Source of the DNA: Renibacterium sp043789415
GTDB lineage: Bacteria > Actinomycetota > Actinomycetes > Actinomycetales > Micrococcaceae
Direction of reading: 5' to 3'
Assembly (NCBI RefSeq): GCF_043789415.1
Contig: NZ_JBDLLW010000003.1
Coordinates: forward strand, 283,755 to 347,754
Length of the DNA: 64,000 nt
Shown: in pieces, positions 61,642 through 64,000 of the stretch
Layout: every line of letters starts with the position of its first letter
How positions within the stretch are numbered: position 1 is the first letter of the stretch
The notes under the pieces: model-generated
Databases searched by the model: none
Told to the model about the DNA's origin: nothing
What the model saw: only the letters and a program-made list of their open reading frames with translations
Position numbers and translations under genes: made by a program

Positions 61642-62265
61642 TTAGTGGTGTGCGGCTTTCGGCCTATTGAGCGCGAATATCCCCACTGCCCCTCCGGCAA
61701 CCACCACAACAGCTGCCACGATCAACAGCACGACCAGTAGATTGGGACCCGGATGATTGTCACTGGCGGAGGCAGGCGCGGGCGCGCTGGATAGCTGGGT
61801 AACGCTATTACTGGGCCGGGCGGAAGTGCTTTCGCTGCTTGTCGCGCTCGCGGTACTCGAGCTAGCAGAGCTGCTCGCCGCTGCCGAAGTCGGGCTGCTA
61901 CTGGGCTGAAGGGTCTGAACGGTGGGAGCCGGCTGCTCAGTGATTTTCACTTCCGGGGCCGGGGTGGCCAGCTGCGAAGGCAGAGTCGGCCTTGGCTTGA
62001 TCAAACCACCACTCCCTGGCTGCGGAGCTTTGGGGGCATCTTCAGTGGCTGGTGGGGCGGGGATCGCGGTGCCGGTGCCAGGGCTGGCGGGAGCCTCGGT
62101 CTGATTGCTGCTCGGCGGAGCCGTCGTGCCGAACTCATCAGCTTGAGCAGTAGAGCCCACTCCGATCAGAGCCAGTGCGCTGAGCACGAGCACCGCCGGT
62201 GCTTTGGCATTTCGGATTCTAGGCTTATCTAATTTCACTGAGTTCTCACGGTTTCGGTGTGGCAC
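61642..62265 (-). CDS. Ser/Pro-rich surface-anchored protein
   Basis: This 207-residue protein has a signal peptide (VLVLSALALIGVGSTAQA) and a Pro/Ser/Thr-rich low-complexity body. A membrane segment follows near the C-terminus (LLVVLLIVAAVVVVAGGAVG) with a short basic tail, NRPKAAHH. It resembles surface proteins without sortase motif. The function is unknown. There is no recognisable domain. Confidence 0.75.
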   Translation of the reverse strand: MPHRNRENSVKLDKPRIRNAKAPAVLVLSALALIGVGSTAQADEFGTTAPPSSNQTEAPASPGTGTAIPAPPATEDAPKAPQPGSGGLIKPRPTLPSQLATPAPEVKITEQPAPTVQTLQPSSSPTSAAASSSASSSTASATSSESTSARPSNSVTQLSSAPAPASASDNHPGPNLLVVLLIVAAVVVVAGGAVGIFALNRPKAAHH

Positions 62266-62315
62266 ATATCACTGCGTATGAATATATCATCGGCATCATC
62301 GGGATATCTGCGGAA

Positions 62316-63683
62316 TCAGATCGCTTTGCCGGGGTTCAGTAGCTGCTCGGGATCGAAGAGCAGTTTGAGCCGGCTCTGCAGCTGCCTCACCTCGAGGCTT
62401 TGCTCTTGGCCGAGCCAGCGCAATTTGAATTGGCCGATTCCGTGTTCGCCGGTGATCGTACCGCCCATGGCCAGTGCTAATTCGACCGATTCATCGAGCG
62501 CCGCATTAAGTCTGTTGATGCCCTCCCGATCCTCGTCTTGAATCCAGAAAGTGGGGTGCAGATTACCGTCACCGGCATGAGCGACCACGCGCACGTTCAC
62601 CGAATGACGGGCGGCTAGCAGCTCAGTCGCCGCGATGTAATCGACCAGCCTGGATCGGGGTACCGCGACGTCTTCGCCAACCCGGGTTTCCAAATCGGCA
62701 TCCATTCCCCGGGAGTTACGTCTCAGCTCGAGAAGTCGATGGGCCTCCTCCGGGTCTTCTTGATAGAGAGTGCCACCCAGCGGCGCCACCGCAGCGGCCA
62801 CTGCCTCTGCTTCAGCCTGAGCTGCAAAACCGTCCGTCTGAATGAGCAGCAATGCACCACCGCGACTACGCAGCCTGGAATGCATTCTGTTGTCAATGTC
62901 TTGCATCGACGCTCCGTCGAGAAGCTCCATAATTGCTGGCTGAACCCGGGCCTTGCCTACTGCGAGAACGCCGGCGGCAGCGGTGCGGAAATCCTCAAAA
63001 AAGATAGCCAGGGTCCGCGAGGAAACCGGCAGATACTTCAGCCTCAGCGTCGCGCCGACCACGATGCCGAGCGTTCCTTCGGAACCGACGAACAGGCCGG
63101 TGAGATCGTAACCCGCCACGCCCTTGAACGTTCGGTGTCCAGTGTGGATGAGGGAGCCATCGGCTAATACCACGTCAAGAGCTAACACCGAGTCACGGGT
63201 GACGCCGTACTTGGCGCAGCGCAGGCCACCAGCGTTGGTGGCTATATTGCCGCCGAGGGTGGAGAGCCGGTAGCTGGCGGGGTCAGGTGCATACATCAGC
63301 CCATAGGGTTTGACGGCTTCGTTCAGTTCAGCGTTAATCACACCGGGCTGCACCACGGCTATCTCATCTTCGGGATGGATCTCGAGAATCCGATTCATCC
63401 GTTCCAAGCTCAGGATGACTGAGTTCCGGGTGGCGTGTGCCCCGCCCGAGACGCCGGTCCCGGCACCGCGGCTGACCACGGATACACCGTGCTTACCGGC
63501 TAATCTCAGCACGGCCTGAACGTCGGACACCTCAGTTGGCCAAATTACGGCCAAGGGTAATTGAAGGTCGACTACCGGGCCTTGATCCACGGAGTAAAAG
63601 TTCAGGTCTTCTGCTGCTGAGCTGACAGCGCCTTCGGATAGTAAAGCACGCAGCTCAGAAAGGAAGGACTCGTGAGAAGACAT
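62316..63683 (-). CDS. FAD-linked oxidase, GlcD/D-lactate dehydrogenase type
   Basis: This 455-residue flavoenzyme has an FAD_binding_4 domain (VVSRGAGTGVSGGAHA, YRLSTLGGNIATNAGGLRCA, GVAGYDLTGLFVGSEGTLGI) and a FAD_oxidase_C domain (VVAHAGDGNLHPTFWI, GGTITGEHGIGQFKLRWL). It likely oxidises glycolate or D-lactate. It is a single cytoplasmic protein here with no subunit genes adjacent. It ends in PGKAI. Confidence 0.93.
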   Translation of the reverse strand: MSSHESFLSELRALLSEGAVSSAAEDLNFYSVDQGPVVDLQLPLAVIWPTEVSDVQAVLRLAGKHGVSVVSRGAGTGVSGGAHATRNSVILSLERMNRILEIHPEDEIAVVQPGVINAELNEAVKPYGLMYAPDPASYRLSTLGGNIATNAGGLRCAKYGVTRDSVLALDVVLADGSLIHTGHRTFKGVAGYDLTGLFVGSEGTLGIVVGATLRLKYLPVSSRTLAIFFEDFRTAAAGVLAVGKARVQPAIMELLDGASMQDIDNRMHSRLRSRGGALLLIQTDGFAAQAEAEAVAAAVAPLGGTLYQEDPEEAHRLLELRRNSRGMDADLETRVGEDVAVPRSRLVDYIAATELLAARHSVNVRVVAHAGDGNLHPTFWIQDEDREGINRLNAALDESVELALAMGGTITGEHGIGQFKLRWLGQEQSLEVRQLQSRLKLLFDPEQLLNPGKAI

Positions 63684-63719
63684 GAACTCATCTTAGTCAC
63701 TGCGTTTACCGTCAGCTGT

Positions 63720-63905
63720 TCGAATCGGAGAGCCGTCCGCGCGGGTGGTAGGTGTTTGCTGGGTGCGCGCGTTGTGGCTTTGGTGTGGCGCGGGGGCTGG
63801 TGTCGGGTGGTGCTGTCTTGGGGCGTCGGGGTGTCCTGTGTTTGGTGCCTGTGCGCCGGGGTGCCCGAGTGGTGTGTGCCCGGGTGGTGTGTTGTGTTTT
63901 AAGTG
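63720..63905 (-). promoter_or_regulatory. C-rich, U-poor tract downstream of the rRNA operon terminator
   Basis: The plus strand here is G/T-rich and nearly free of A, so the minus-strand transcript past the rRNA terminator is rich in C and A and poor in U. Such an unstructured, C-rich RNA stretch is what Rho-dependent termination sites look like. It has no coding content I would support. The open frames in this tract are compositional artefacts. Confidence 0.4.
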
Positions 63906-63908
63906 GTT

Positions 63909-63936
63909 CAACCCCTAGCGTCGTTGCTAGGGGTTG
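63909..63936 (-). terminator. terminator of the rRNA operon
   Basis: The arms CAACCCCTAGC and GCTAGGGGTTG form an 11-base-pair stem. It lies about 16 bases past the 5S rRNA 3' end and the operon is transcribed on the minus strand. Confidence 0.82.
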
Positions 63937-63951
63937 ATCCTTTTGAGGTGT

Positions 63952-64000
63952 TGTCCGGCGGTGTCCTACTCTCCCACACCCTTCCGAGTGCAGTACCATG
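63952..64000 (-). rRNA. 5S ribosomal RNA, 3' end only
   Basis: The minus strand reads CATGGTACTGCACTCGG, then GTGTGGGAGAGTAGG and ACACCGCCGG at the end. These are the conserved 3' segments of actinobacterial 5S rRNA. The gene begins outside the window, so the rest of the rRNA operon lies beyond the right edge. The 3' boundary is approximate. Confidence 0.93.

Noticed and set aside
63712..63999. 95-codon minus-strand frame near the right edge
   Set aside because: It runs through the 5S rRNA end and the biased tract. It is Pro/Thr/His-rich because of composition.

Overview
The window reads as a chromosomal segment of a moderately high-GC Gram-positive actinobacterium, most likely a member of the Micrococcales close to Arthrobacter, Psychromicrobium or Renibacterium. 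Supporting signs are the IdeR/DtxR repressor, the mycobacterial-type SerC, the XPB helicase with its partner protein, DUF3027, DUF3263, DUF2630, DUF4032 and DUF6314 proteins, a multi-gene Asp23 cluster, and c-di-AMP riboswitches in front of cell-wall hydrolases. The placement is inference from gene content. The window starts inside a beta-mannosidase gene and ends inside a 5S rRNA gene on the minus strand.

Layout. Positions 1-2846: mannose-related genes (GH2 beta-mannosidase, ROK kinase, TetR regulator). 2911-7738: a DUF6314 protein, an ABC exporter and a complete polar amino acid ABC importer. 7758-10300: a HelR/HelD-type RNA polymerase ATPase preceded by a rifamycin-associated element and a chain of stem-loops. 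10301-14109: GH38 alpha-mannosidase and an HNH endonuclease. 14335-17460: three secreted cell-wall hydrolase genes under two c-di-AMP riboswitches. 17571-28127: core genes (IdeR, SerC, cold-shock protein, XPB helicase pair, a two-component system, an RNase H fusion). 28172-32934: accessory island 1, opened by an IS3-type remnant. It holds a CoiA-like membrane nuclease with a coupled small membrane protein, a secreted protein with a small membrane partner, an XRE regulator and a frameshifted gene pair. 33159-52759: core genes (Ogt, GroEL with tandem CIRCE, Ung, a siderophore-interacting protein, an Fpg-like glycosylase, ThrE, FemAB, the Asp23/CsbD/ECF sigma cluster, CutC, an amino acid permease, an AlkD-like protein). 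52866-55307: accessory island 2, bounded by tRNA-Thr and a degenerate copy of that tRNA, with an integrase relic, a second secreted-protein/membrane-protein pair and decayed genes. 55462-64000: a DsbA-like protein, trehalose synthesis (otsA-otsB), an MsiK-type ATPase, a DUF4032 protein, a Ser/Pro-rich surface protein, an FAD-linked oxidase and the end of an rRNA operon.

How the genes fit together. The mannosidases and ROK kinase suggest use of mannose-containing glycans. The riboswitch-controlled hydrolases, Asp23 cluster, FemAB and LytR-C proteins are envelope functions. The HelR gene with its rifamycin-associated element looks like an inducible rifamycin tolerance unit. The most novel-looking material lies in the two small islands, which share one layout: a secreted protein with an almost identical signal peptide but a different mature domain, followed within 20 bases by a small hydrophobic membrane protein.
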